DNA of 47,531 nt from Akkermansia muciniphila (GCA_945861535.1 CAMAUZ010000065.1:1-47531); one strand, 5' to 3'. Counted from the stretch's first letter, positions 24,716-33,270 are shown. Made by a program: numbers and translations. The notes: generated from the sequence alone by a model not told the origin.

Positions 24716-26893
24716 GTGACCAAACACCTTTTCCCGCTGATCCTCGTTCTCGCTGTTGTGTGCGTCGCCCCCCGGCTGCGCGCCAAAGAAATCCACTCCA
24801 ACGGCCTCGGCGGCGGGCGTTGGAGCGAGGCGGCCACCTGGCACGGCGGCGTGGTGCCCACTGCGGAAGATGACGCCGTCATCGCCGCGCGCGACACCGT
24901 GCTCTTCGACCGCGACGACACCGACCAGCCCACGTGCAAACAGTTGCTGCTCGATGCGAATTCCAACCTCGCCTTCCAGTCCGGCCTCGGCCCGCGCACG
25001 CTCTCCGTCAACGGTCTCATCGAAGCCTACGGCAGCATCAAGATGCACGCGCCCGGCCTCACGGACCGCATGGAACTCCGCCTCGTCGCCAAAGAGCCCG
25101 CCGAGCGCATCTTCAAACTCCAACGCGGCGCTTCCTTGTTCCTCGTCGGTCGTCCCAATCTCCCCGACGGCAAACGCAACGTCGCCATCGTCTCGCCCGT
25201 CGCGCCCGGCGAGAAAAATCCCGCGCCCGCCGAACTCACCGCCGTCGCGCGCACGATGGTGGATTTGCAGCACGCGCAGTTTGACAACGTTTCCGTCAGC
25301 ATCACCGGCATCGACAACACCGGCGCGAAACCGAACGAACGTTGCAACGTGATCGGCAATCGCTTCACCGCGTTCGGCCGCCTGAGCGTCGCCCACTGCG
25401 ACACGCCGGCCATCGTGAAAAACGAGTTCCGCGCGCAGAAGGCCGCGATGGTCCGCCCCTCCGCGTTGTCTGTCAGCGTCTGCCAGCTCGCCGATGTCCG
25501 CGACAACCGCATCTACGGCGCTTACGCCATCGGCATCGCCCTCAGCGCCGGCGAGTGCAGCGTGACCGGGAATCTCATCGAGGACTGCGCCACCGGCATT
25601 TCGTGGCACACGGGCAACGCGATGCTGAAACAAAACATCCTCCGCAATTGCCACACCGGCATGAGCCTCCGCACGTTGACCGGCAGCGCGGAAGACACGT
25701 TGATCGACCACGCCATCACCGCCGTTTCGCTGGCCGCCGCGAAGGTCCAGCTCACCAGCATCACCGTCACCAACGCCGTGACGAACAAGGTGCTCCACCT
25801 CGTTTCCAGCTCGCTCACGATGCTCAACTGCAACATCCGCCCCGAGCAGGTCGCGCTCACGCCCTCGTCGGTGAAGCCGAAAATTGTGCGCGGCGAAGAG
25901 CCGCTTGAGGCGCTCGAATTTCTCGTCATCGGCGTGAAAGGAGCCGTCCCCTCCGGCGCCTACGTCGAGGTCGTCACCGCCAATCCCGCCGTGCCGCTCC
26001 TGCCCGACGTGACCGACCTGAACATCCGCAACTCCCCTGCCCCGCTGCGCTCCGACGGCCTGACGCCGCTGCCGCAGTCGCTCACCCCGCTCGTCGTGAA
26101 ATCCTGGCGCATGCAGGAGGACGGCGTGATCGTCCCCGCGCCCGAATACGCGCTGAGCGTGTGGACCCTCGCGACGCGCCTGCCCGGCGCGATGAAATCA
26201 AGCGTCACCCTCAAGGCGGACGTGGATTACAACCTCGAAGACGCCGCCAAAAAAGCGAAGGCCCTGGCCGACGCCCGCGCCGCCGCCGACAAACTCGCCG
26301 CCAAAGCCGTCACCGACCAGGCCGCCGCCGAAGCCGCGTGGACGCAAGCCAAAGCCGACGCCGCCACCGCCGCGACCGCGCTCACCACCGCCCAGCAAGC
26401 CGCCGCCGCCGCCAAACTCGCCGCGGAAAAAGCCGCCGCTGACGCCGCCGAAAAAGCCAAAGCCGTCCTCGCCGCCCACGCCGCCGTGGTGAAAATTTTC
26501 CCCAAGGACGTGGTCCCGCGCGCCGCCGCCGAAGCCAAATGGATGGAAGCCCGCGCCATTGCCGCCAAAGCCGCGGCCGACTCAGCCCTCGCGCAAAAGG
26601 CCGCCACCGACGGCAACCTGGCCGCAACCAAAGCCGCCGCCGAAGTCGCCGCCAAAACCAAGGCCATCGCCGACACCCGCGCCGCCGCCGACAAACTGGC
26701 CGCCAAACTCGCCACCGAAAAAGCCGCCGCCGAAGCCGCCGTGAACCTCGCCAAAGCCGTCGCCGAAAAAGCCGCCGCCCAACCCACCGCGCTCCCAAAG
26801 GTTCTCAAAACCCTCAAGCTCACCCCCAGCCACACCTGGCACCGCCCCGACCCCAACGCCCCCGAGCCGACGGTGGAGATTCAGTTGCCGTAG
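24716..26893 (+). CDS. Exported G8-like/beta-helix protein with Ala-rich coiled coil
   Basis: This protein is 725 aa if read from GTG 24716, which gives a good signal peptide (TKHLFPLILVLAVVCVAP). No ATG fits upstream: the frame is open for another 3.5 kb but only as a shadow of the preceding gene. After the signal, RWSEAATWHGGVVPTAEDDA through VLFD resembles a G8 domain. A right-handed beta-helix follows (about 160-420), seen in repeats such as NVIGNRFTAFG, VRDNRIYGAYAIGIAL, VTGNLIEDCATGI and LKQNILRNCHTGM. The C-terminal third is a long Ala/Lys-rich coiled coil with repeated ARAAADKLAAK units and ends in a short Pro-rich tail. A surface or envelope adhesin-like role is inferred. Confidence 0.85.
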   Translation: MTKHLFPLILVLAVVCVAPRLRAKEIHSNGLGGGRWSEAATWHGGVVPTAEDDAVIAARDTVLFDRDDTDQPTCKQLLLDANSNLAFQSGLGPRTLSVNGLIEAYGSIKMHAPGLTDRMELRLVAKEPAERIFKLQRGASLFLVGRPNLPDGKRNVAIVSPVAPGEKNPAPAELTAVARTMVDLQHAQFDNVSVSITGIDNTGAKPNERCNVIGNRFTAFGRLSVAHCDTPAIVKNEFRAQKAAMVRPSALSVSVCQLADVRDNRIYGAYAIGIALSAGECSVTGNLIEDCATGISWHTGNAMLKQNILRNCHTGMSLRTLTGSAEDTLIDHAITAVSLAAAKVQLTSITVTNAVTNKVLHLVSSSLTMLNCNIRPEQVALTPSSVKPKIVRGEEPLEALEFLVIGVKGAVPSGAYVEVVTANPAVPLLPDVTDLNIRNSPAPLRSDGLTPLPQSLTPLVVKSWRMQEDGVIVPAPEYALSVWTLATRLPGAMKSSVTLKADVDYNLEDAAKKAKALADARAAADKLAAKAVTDQAAAEAAWTQAKADAATAATALTTAQQAAAAAKLAAEKAAADAAEKAKAVLAAHAAVVKIFPKDVVPRAAAEAKWMEARAIAAKAAADSALAQKAATDGNLAATKAAAEVAAKTKAIADTRAAADKLAAKLATEKAAAEAAVNLAKAVAEKAAAQPTALPKVLKTLKLTPSHTWHRPDPNAPEPTVEIQLP

Positions 26894-26924
26894 TTCGTCC
26901 GCACCAACCCGCCTCGTCGCGTCC

Positions 26925-27062
26925 GTGGGGCAGGCATCCCTGCCTGCCGGTTCACGGGGCATCCCTGCCCCGTGTTCCCACACGATGACCTGCCCGCGGT
27001 CGGCAGCTGGGAACGGGCGGCAGGATGCCGCCCGAACCGGCAGGCTGGAAGCCTGCCCCACA
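26925..27062. repeat. Family D inverted repeat, copy 2
   Basis: GTGGGGCAGGCATCCCTGCC begins the element and GGCAGGCTGGAAGCCTGCCC (then CAC) ends it, with inner ACGGGGCATCCCTGCCCCGT and GGGCGGCAGGATGCCGCCC palindromes. It is a near copy of 12114-12239. It fills most of the gap 26894-27209; nothing else is seen there. Confidence 0.85.
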
Positions 27063-27209
27063 TCATCTGGACATCCGCACGCCTGGTCGGGCGCGCGGGA
27101 GTGCGCCACCGCGCACCGGTCGTTGCAACAAACTGAAATACGCCCATCGGGATCACGGAAACCGCTTTGCCGTAAACTCGCCGCCGGCTTGCTTCAAAAC
27201 TCGCGACCG

Positions 27210-28529
27210 ATGTGGAGGCGACGACAACTTGAAATCGTGGTGCTCGCAACGCTGTTCGGAGCGATGATCGTCTTTCAGGTGGCGCAAGGAGTGAGAACAG
27301 CAAACCCGCCGACGGTGACGCTGCCGGATGGCTCGACGCTGCGGCTAGCGGGGGCGAGTTACGGGACGGAGCATGCGTGGGAAGAATCTGGATGGCGACG
27401 TTTTGCGATGACACTGCCGATGAGATTTCAATGGGCGTTAGGGATCGGGAACGAGTTGAGAATGACTTCGAGTGAACCCACCCTCGGCGTCTGGCTGCTG
27501 TGGGATAATCGAGGACCACACGGGAACGATAGGTGGACATTTGGCCTGGCGGACGAGCACGGGATGGAGGTGCCGGCGACCGGCATCACCAGTGCAGAAC
27601 GAAACTGGGGAGGCGAGCCGGTGGTTTTCGGGAGAAGTTTCACGGCTTTTCCACGCCGGGGAGCAACCATGAAGCTGCGGGTGTACCAAGCGGGATCGGG
27701 CACACCGAGACAGCAGGTTGCGGAGTTCAAAATGGCGAACCCGGTGCGACGGAAATATCCCGAGTGGACTCCAAGCGCCGCCCCCGCCGTGGTGAAGCAG
27801 GGAGATTTGGAAATCCGTTTTCTGCGCTTGCTGGTGGGCGTGAACAGCGATGATCCGCCCGGCCCGCCGCGCCCGGACGAGGAGTCGATGGCTCGCGCGG
27901 AGTTCGGGGTGACGGAACGGAGCATCCCCAGCGCGGCGTGGGTTCCCGATGCAATCGAGGTGCGGGATGCGACGGGCAACGTCGCGCGAAACCGTCCCCG
28001 GTCCGCGTTCGTCGGCGAAGGGTATGTTAATATCCGCTGGGATCCCTATCTGTGGCCGAATGAGGCTGCCTGGGATTTGCGGGTGGAATTGAGACGTAAC
28101 GAGAAGGGCGCATTCGGAACCAACGAACTGGTGGAGATTAAGCGGTTGGCCCTACCGGCCGTGGATGGAATTACCGAGACCAACCTGTCCACCAGCCGTC
28201 TTGGCCACTCAGTTCGCGTGCTGGGTTTGCGGAACGGAGCCGGTCGTCTGGGATCGCGGCATATGGGAGGCATCGGCTACGTTCTCGAGGTGGAAATCTC
28301 GCCTGAATTGGAGCGGAAACGGCTCACGGTCGTGGCAGTAACGGACGATCAAGGTCGCGAAGTCACCAACGCCAGTGCCAGCCGCATTGGTGGATCATAC
28401 ACGTTCGGGTATCGGCCAAAGGCGGGTGCGAAAGAGCTCAATTTCACGCTCGCGGTGCAGGAGGTTGTGATCGCGGAGTTCCGGGTAAAGCCGGAGGTGT
28501 TCGACGCATCCCGTGCGGGCAAGGAATGA
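27210..28529 (+). CDS. Unknown membrane-anchored protein
   Basis: I do not recognise this 439-aa protein. It has one N-terminal hydrophobic segment (QLEIVVLATLFGAMIVFQVA, residues about 6-25) and the remainder is hydrophilic and rich in beta-forming residues, so it is likely a periplasmic domain held by a single anchor. A long Trp-, Arg- and Glu-rich body follows with no repeats or Cys clusters. ATG 27210 is chosen because the 95 codons before it lie in the family D repeat. No neighbour suggests a pathway. Its base composition looks a little lower in GC than that of the flanking exported proteins. Confidence 0.7.
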   Translation: MWRRRQLEIVVLATLFGAMIVFQVAQGVRTANPPTVTLPDGSTLRLAGASYGTEHAWEESGWRRFAMTLPMRFQWALGIGNELRMTSSEPTLGVWLLWDNRGPHGNDRWTFGLADEHGMEVPATGITSAERNWGGEPVVFGRSFTAFPRRGATMKLRVYQAGSGTPRQQVAEFKMANPVRRKYPEWTPSAAPAVVKQGDLEIRFLRLLVGVNSDDPPGPPRPDEESMARAEFGVTERSIPSAAWVPDAIEVRDATGNVARNRPRSAFVGEGYVNIRWDPYLWPNEAAWDLRVELRRNEKGAFGTNELVEIKRLALPAVDGITETNLSTSRLGHSVRVLGLRNGAGRLGSRHMGGIGYVLEVEISPELERKRLTVVAVTDDQGREVTNASASRIGGSYTFGYRPKAGAKELNFTLAVQEVVIAEFRVKPEVFDASRAGKE

Positions 28530-28696
28530 GCCTGAAGGCGGCGTGAGTGCGCGTTCCGGTCACATCGGCAGCGGCGCACATCCCCACACGATCCCGCTTA
28601 ACAGATGTTTCCGCCGACCACATCGCGACGCCCGTTGCACCATTTGTTACCGCGTCGCCGCCCTCCCTACACTCCCCGCGGTTTGATTCTCGCTGC

Positions 28697-28753
28697 ATGA
28701 AACCCACCTCGTTCTTCTACCAAGGCGGGCAAGCTCAAGAAGCAGTCCCGTGA
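28697..28753 (+). pseudogene. Deleted copy of the small gene at 28869
   Basis: ATGAAACCCACCTCGTTCTT matches the start of the gene at 28869. A sequence reading KAGKLKKQSR in another frame matches its end (KTGKLKKQFR). The middle of the gene is missing and the frames do not agree, so this looks like a deletion derivative of a tandem duplicate. The remainder of 28530-28868 has no clear gene. Confidence 0.5.
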
Positions 28754-28868
28754 CCCGGCCGATGCCCCCACTGCGGCCCCGACGGTGGCCACTGAGGCGC
28801 CATCGCCGCAGACCCGCAGCCAGGTTGCCGCCTTGCCCTCGCCCCGCTCGCGAACTTATTCCCGCCCC

Positions 28869-29044
28869 ATGAAACCTACCGCGATCATCTATAAAACCGC
28901 CGCTCAACGTGACACGGAACTCTGCCTGGCGGCCATGAAGCGAACCGCAGCCAAAGCAAAAAAGACCCGGCCTACTCCCTGAAATTGCTGATCGGCACCG
29001 GCATGTACACCAAGACCGGCAAACTTAAGAAGCAGTTCCGCTGA
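28869..29044 (+). CDS. Small 58-aa protein, split by a -1 frame change on A AAA AAG
   Basis: From ATG 28869 the zero frame reads MKPTAIIYKTAAQRDTELCL and on to AKAKK, then runs into a stop at 28980-28982. At 28958-28964 the zero frame contains the heptamer A AAA AAG. Slipping back one base there gives a continuous frame (DPAYSLKLLIGTGMYTKTGK then LKKQFR) to TGA 29042-29044, for 58 aa in total. The related fragment at 28697 ends with the same C-terminal sequence, so the second half is a real part of the protein. Either programmed -1 frameshifting or a single-base loss in the A-run (mutation or sequencing error) explains it. It ends five bases before the next gene and may be its antitoxin. Confidence 0.6.
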
Positions 29045-29049
29045 CGCTG

Positions 29050-29619
29050 ATGCGAACACCCCGAATTGTTTTCGGTTATCACGGCTGCGACGAATCCACG
29101 CTCCGAATGGTTCTGGATTGTGGCGCATTGCGTCCCAGCCAGAACGCCTACGACTGGCTCGGCCATGGTGTGTATTTTTGGGAAGACAGTCCCGCGCGAG
29201 CGATGCGCTGGGCTGAGGAGATGAAGCTGCGACCGGAGGGACCGATCAGTCGTCCGACCGTGCTTGGAGCCATTATCAATTTGGGCAATTGCCTGAATCT
29301 CATCGACCCGGAACGAGCCAGCTTGGTTCAACAGGCCTACCTCGACTACCTCCAACAGTGCGACGACCGGCGCGACCCACCTGCTAAGAACAAAGGAATC
29401 GAATGCAAACCTCGTTTCCTCGATTGTGCGGTGATGAATCTCTTGCACAAGCTGCGGAGCGAGGGCGACCTCCCTCCCTTCGACACCGTCAGCGGCTTCT
29501 TCGTCGAGGGCCGGCCGCTCTATCCCACTGCCGGACTCCGCAGCCTCGACCATGTGCAGATTTGCGTCCGCAGCCCCGCGTGCATCGCCGGCTTCTTCCG
29601 CCCGAATGCCTCGCACTGA
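29050..29619 (+). CDS. ADP-ribosyltransferase-like protein, possible toxin
   Basis: This 189-aa protein starts IVFGYHGCDESTLRMVLDCG and carries YDWLGHGVYFWED (34-46). His11 in YHG and Tyr42 in GVYFWE sit where the NAD-binding His and Tyr of ADP-ribosyltransferases are found. A Glu in FFVEGRP (about residue 150) could be the third catalytic position. The C-terminal HVQICVRSPACIAGFF is well formed. I know this 'YDWLGxGxYFWE' pattern as a widespread family without a firm name. The gene lies five bases after a small gene, as expected for a toxin behind its antitoxin. Function is inference; there is no signal peptide. Confidence 0.75.
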   Translation: MRTPRIVFGYHGCDESTLRMVLDCGALRPSQNAYDWLGHGVYFWEDSPARAMRWAEEMKLRPEGPISRPTVLGAIINLGNCLNLIDPERASLVQQAYLDYLQQCDDRRDPPAKNKGIECKPRFLDCAVMNLLHKLRSEGDLPPFDTVSGFFVEGRPLYPTAGLRSLDHVQICVRSPACIAGFFRPNASH

Positions 29620-29773
29620 GCCACCGCGACGCGTTCCCGCCGATGGATTCCTCGCGAGCGCGGGTGGGCCGTCCGCGCGCCGGCGGCGGCCGGGTCGCGA
29701 GAAGCTTCGTCCGGCGGCCGGCCCGGTAGCGCTGGCAGGCGTCGGGAGCGGCTGGCAGGATCGGGTTTAAGAA

Positions 29774-29932
29774 ATGCAATCGCGTCGTCTGCCATTGGCC
29801 GGCGGTGTGGTCCTGCTGCCGTTCGTGGCGGCGGGAACGGCCGAGGCCGTGCCGGCGAGATCGGCGCGCCGCGAGTCAGCGAGCGCTATTTGGGTGTCCC
29901 GCCAGTCGCCCGAGTTCTGGCGAGCGGGCTGA
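29774..29932 (+). pseudogene. Duplicated signal-peptide region of the DUF1549 gene
   Basis: The sequence from about 29740 closely matches that around 38400-38510, both upstream (GGCTGGCAGGATCG) and through the first 25 codons (MQSRRLP, then GVVLL, then FVAAGTA). Here it encodes 52 residues and a stop with nothing of the DUF1549 domain. It is a stray copy of a gene start, or of an intergenic repeat that has donated a start to the gene at 38426. It overlaps the end of the PAP2 gene on the other strand. Confidence 0.6.
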
Positions 29933-30647
29933 AACCGGACCTTGGTCCGGTCGCGAGCGAGGCGGGTAGTCGCGACTCCATGCGCCTCCAGATCAGCCAA
30001 CCGCCGGCCACGCCGATGATCGTGGCCACGACCACATCCGACAGGTGATGATAACCAGTGAAGACACGTGCCCAGCCCATGGCCAGGCCGAAGCCTACTC
30101 CCAGCCAACGTCCGCGACGCGTTCCCAGGATCAACGGCATGACAAATCCGACCGCCGCGCCGACATGGCCTGAGGGAAACGAGTTGAATTCCGAGCGCCC
30201 GATGTTCCAACAGCCATTGTGGTGCAGCCCGTACCAGCCTTGCGCGGTGGCGGCGTTTGGCCGAGTCCGTCCGCTCACCGAGCGGATGAGGGTCGCCGTC
30301 GCCCCGGTGGCTCCACAGGTCAATGCCATCGCGAGCGCCAGGGTTTCCAGACGACCTTGCTTCCACCACACGGCCGCGCCCCACGCGACCAACGCCGCCG
30401 CGAGGAGAAAATACCACTCGCCGTAACGCGTCACGAACCACGCCAGTGGCTTCCACTGGGAATCCGGATTGGCGCGGACCCAGGCGTCGATCGGGGCATC
30501 GCCCACGAACGCCAGCGCGACCGTGAGGAGGAGAATTGCCGCCCACGCAAAGAACACCGGCGGACGCAAGGCCCGCCAGCGCAGAGTTGCCACGCCGTCT
30601 CCGATCGTCCGAACCGCGCCGAGGTTGGTCGCTTGCATTGGGGACAT
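29886..30647 (-). CDS. PAP2 family membrane phosphatase
   Basis: This 253-aa membrane phosphatase of the PAP2 superfamily includes enzymes that dephosphorylate phosphatidic acid, undecaprenyl diphosphate or sphingolipid phosphates. The three active-site motifs are present: RSVSGRTRPN (with Arg in place of the usual leading Lys), SFPSGH, and RVFTGYHHLSDVV, the His acting as nucleophile support and the Asp completing the triad. About five to six membrane helices are visible. The C-terminus beyond GGWLIWRRMES is soluble and falls in the duplicated segment at 29774-29932, so the true 3' end may be partly replaced sequence. A role in lipid or undecaprenyl recycling is possible. Confidence 0.9.
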   Translation of the reverse strand: MSPMQATNLGAVRTIGDGVATLRWRALRPPVFFAWAAILLLTVALAFVGDAPIDAWVRANPDSQWKPLAWFVTRYGEWYFLLAAALVAWGAAVWWKQGRLETLALAMALTCGATGATATLIRSVSGRTRPNAATAQGWYGLHHNGCWNIGRSEFNSFPSGHVGAAVGFVMPLILGTRRGRWLGVGFGLAMGWARVFTGYHHLSDVVVATIIGVAGGWLIWRRMESRLPASLATGPRSGFSPLARTRATGGTPK

Positions 30648-30798
30648 GGTCTGGCCGAGCGATGACCCGGCGGTGGCGGTTTGGTTAATTTCAGGAAACG
30701 AACCGCCAAATCTGGGGCGCTGCGCACGTGGTCCTTGGCATTCTCCTTGTCTCTCGCCGCCGGCAGCTTTTAGCGTTTTCGCGGTTCAGAACTCAATC

Positions 30799-31575
30799 AT
30801 GAAAACCATCCATCAAATCATGCTCTCGCCCCTTCGGCTGGGCGTCCGTCCGGCCAGTTGTTGCCTGCTGTTCGCCGCGCTCCTGAGCGGCCCGGCCGTC
30901 GTGCGCGCCGAGATGATCGTCTCGCTATTTACTGGTAAGACGATCGATCAGAACGCCGATGTGCGGGTCCGCCAGCCCGGGGGCACGGACCTTACGATTC
31001 ACGACGCGAGCTTTGTGGGCCGGGACTTTCAGGCGCCGCTCTATTACGGGGCACGACTCGCGTATTTTCCGCAGGAGCAGCGATCGGGGTGGGGTGTCGG
31101 ACTGGAGTTCTTCCATGCGAAAATCTACCTCGAGACCGCCGCCACCCGGCAGGTCACCGGTTATCGTGCCGGGTTGCCGGTGGCTGCCGCCGAGCCGGTG
31201 GCGAACACGATCACGGCATTCAACAATTCGCATGGTTTGAATTTTTTAACGGCCGACGTGTTGTACCGCTGGTTCCTCGCGGAGCGGGGCAAAACATTCC
31301 TCGGGCGCGTGCAGCCGTATGTCGGCGCGGGCATTGGCGTAGCTTTGCCCCATGTCGAATCGACGGTCGGCGGGGTCGCGTTCAATGAATACCAACTGGC
31401 TGGGCCGGGCTTCCAAGCGTTGGCAGGCTTGAATTTCGAACTCAGCCGTCACTGGTCCCTCTTCACCGAATACAAATGCAGCCTGGCGATATTGAACGAG
31501 ACCATCCCCGGCGGTTCGATTCAGCTTGTGCCGCTCATCCACCATTTTGTGACCGGCCTTTCCTTCCACTTCTGA
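30799..31575 (+). CDS. Outer-membrane beta-barrel protein
   Basis: This 258-aa exported protein has an N-terminal signal (RPASCCLLFAALLSGPAVVRA) and a series of amphipathic beta-strands: YYGARLAYFP, GWGVGLEFFHAKIY, VQPYVGAGIGVALP, FQALAGLNFELS and WSLFTEYKCSLA. It ends in GLSFHF with a terminal Phe, the signal used by the BAM machinery for outer-membrane insertion. The size suits an eight- or ten-stranded barrel. The frame opens at 30469 inside the PAP2 gene on the other strand, so ATG 30799 is the real start. Function is unknown; similar small barrels are structural or enzymatic. Confidence 0.85.
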   Translation: MKTIHQIMLSPLRLGVRPASCCLLFAALLSGPAVVRAEMIVSLFTGKTIDQNADVRVRQPGGTDLTIHDASFVGRDFQAPLYYGARLAYFPQEQRSGWGVGLEFFHAKIYLETAATRQVTGYRAGLPVAAAEPVANTITAFNNSHGLNFLTADVLYRWFLAERGKTFLGRVQPYVGAGIGVALPHVESTVGGVAFNEYQLAGPGFQALAGLNFELSRHWSLFTEYKCSLAILNETIPGGSIQLVPLIHHFVTGLSFHF

Positions 31576-31638
31576 GGCGGGCGGCGTGACCATTCCCCGC
31601 GGGTGCCGAAACCGCGCGCGACGGTGTTCCGATTCAGC

Positions 31639-33195
31639 ATGAAACTCAACGATCTGCGGCCCGACTCCGCGGAGCTTCGCGATCTGCACTGGCTGCGGCT
31701 GGGATACCTGCTCACGTTCGTCCTGCTGGCCGTGCGCCTCGCGTATCTCGCGTCGGGCCGGATCGAACTGTCCGAGGACGAAGCCTACCAGTGGCACTGG
31801 TCCAAACACCTTGCGCTTTCCTACTACAGCAAGCCGCCGATGATCGCCTACACGCAGTTCCTCGGCACCACGCTGTGGGGCGATAACGCGTTTGGCGTGC
31901 GGTTTTTCTCCCCGATTATCGCGGCCATTCTGTCGCTGCTGCTGTTGCGCTTCGTCGCCCGCGAACTCAACGGCCGTGCCGCCTGCTGCTTGATCGCCGC
32001 CATCTCCGTTACGCCGCTGATGGCCGTTGGCGCGACGCTGCTCACCGTTGATCCGCTCTCGGTGCTCTTCTGGACCGCGGCGTTGCTGGCCGGCTGGCGC
32101 GCGATGGAGCGCGACTCGCTCGCGCTGTGGGCGTGGACCGGCGTGTGGATGGGCCTGGGCTTCCTGAGCAAATACACCGAACTGTTCCAACTCGCATGCT
32201 GGGCAATTTTCTTCGCGCTCTGGCCTCCGGCGAGGCGGCATCTGCGGAAGCCCGGCCCGTGGCTGGCGCTCGCCATCAATCTGCTCGCGCTCGTTCCCGT
32301 GTACTTGTGGAACCGCGACCACGGCTGGGCCACGGCGGTCCATCTACAGGATCGCGCCGGACTGACCAGCGCGTGGCAGTTCACGCTCCGATACTGCAAT
32401 GATTTTCTGGCGGGTGAGCTGCTGCTGCTCAATCCGGTTTTCCTCGTCGCCTCGCTCTGGGCCGGCATCGCCTTCTGGCGGCGCTTCCGTGAACGGCCGC
32501 TGTGGCTTTATCTCTTCAGCATGGGTTTCCCGCTGTTCCTCGGCTACTGGCTGTACACTTTCCGCACCCGAGTGCTGCCCAACTGGATCGCCCCCGCCGT
32601 GCTCCCGATGTTTCTCCTGATGGTGTTCTACTGGGACGCGCGCTGGCGCGAGGGCTGCCGCCGGGTCCGGGGCTGGTTGATCGCCGGCCTGCTTGTGACC
32701 CTGCCAATTGTCGTCCTCATCCATGAAAGCAAGCTGGCGCAGAAAATCGCAGGCCGGCCGCTGCCCGAGCCGATCGATCCGATCACGCGGGTCCGGGGCT
32801 GGAGCGAAATGGCGCGGCTCGTCGGCCTCGAACGCGAGAAGCTGCAAGCGGAAGGGAAACCTGTCTTCATCATCGGCGCGCACTACGGGGTCACGTCGTT
32901 GATCTCATTTTACCTGCCGGAAGCACGCGCCGCCGTGACGACGGAGCCGTTCGTTTTCTATCAATCCACCGACCACCCCGACAACCAGTTCTACTTCTGG
33001 GAGAACTACGGGCAGCGCAAAGGTCAGAACGCCATTTACGCCCGGCTGATGCGGATCAACAGTCCCGACGCCCAGCCGCCCGAACGCCTCCGCGCCGAGT
33101 TCGCCACCATCACCGACCTCGGCCGCCGCGAAGTTTTCGACCAGGGCCGCGTCATCCACGCCATCCAACTCTTCGCCTGCCGGGAGCTGCACTGA
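31639..33195 (+). CDS. GT39/ArnT-type polyprenyl-dependent glycosyltransferase
   Basis: This 518-aa polytopic membrane enzyme belongs to the GT39 (PMT/ArnT-like) family, which moves sugars from a polyprenyl phosphate donor to lipid or protein acceptors at the outer face of the inner membrane. The first periplasmic loop carries ELSEDEAYQWHW, with the catalytic Asp/Glu pair, and a later SKPPMIAYTQF. About 11 to 13 hydrophobic segments fill residues 20-370, followed by a soluble C-terminal domain. ATG 31639 is preferred over the GTG at 31603, which adds only 12 residues. It is 63 bases after the barrel protein, in the same direction, and may share its transcript. Confidence 0.9.
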   Translation: MKLNDLRPDSAELRDLHWLRLGYLLTFVLLAVRLAYLASGRIELSEDEAYQWHWSKHLALSYYSKPPMIAYTQFLGTTLWGDNAFGVRFFSPIIAAILSLLLLRFVARELNGRAACCLIAAISVTPLMAVGATLLTVDPLSVLFWTAALLAGWRAMERDSLALWAWTGVWMGLGFLSKYTELFQLACWAIFFALWPPARRHLRKPGPWLALAINLLALVPVYLWNRDHGWATAVHLQDRAGLTSAWQFTLRYCNDFLAGELLLLNPVFLVASLWAGIAFWRRFRERPLWLYLFSMGFPLFLGYWLYTFRTRVLPNWIAPAVLPMFLLMVFYWDARWREGCRRVRGWLIAGLLVTLPIVVLIHESKLAQKIAGRPLPEPIDPITRVRGWSEMARLVGLEREKLQAEGKPVFIIGAHYGVTSLISFYLPEARAAVTTEPFVFYQSTDHPDNQFYFWENYGQRKGQNAIYARLMRINSPDAQPPERLRAEFATITDLGRREVFDQGRVIHAIQLFACRELH

Positions 33196-33270
33196 TTCCC
33201 CTAGTCCACCAAATTCCACGGCCCGCCAATTAGGTTGTACGGGGAGTATAGCGCCTAAGTCGGCGTTCGG

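Noticed and set aside
33196-33270. A possible promoter or RNA after the glycosyltransferase gene
   Set aside because: No consensus hexamers with acceptable spacing and no stable structure were seen.
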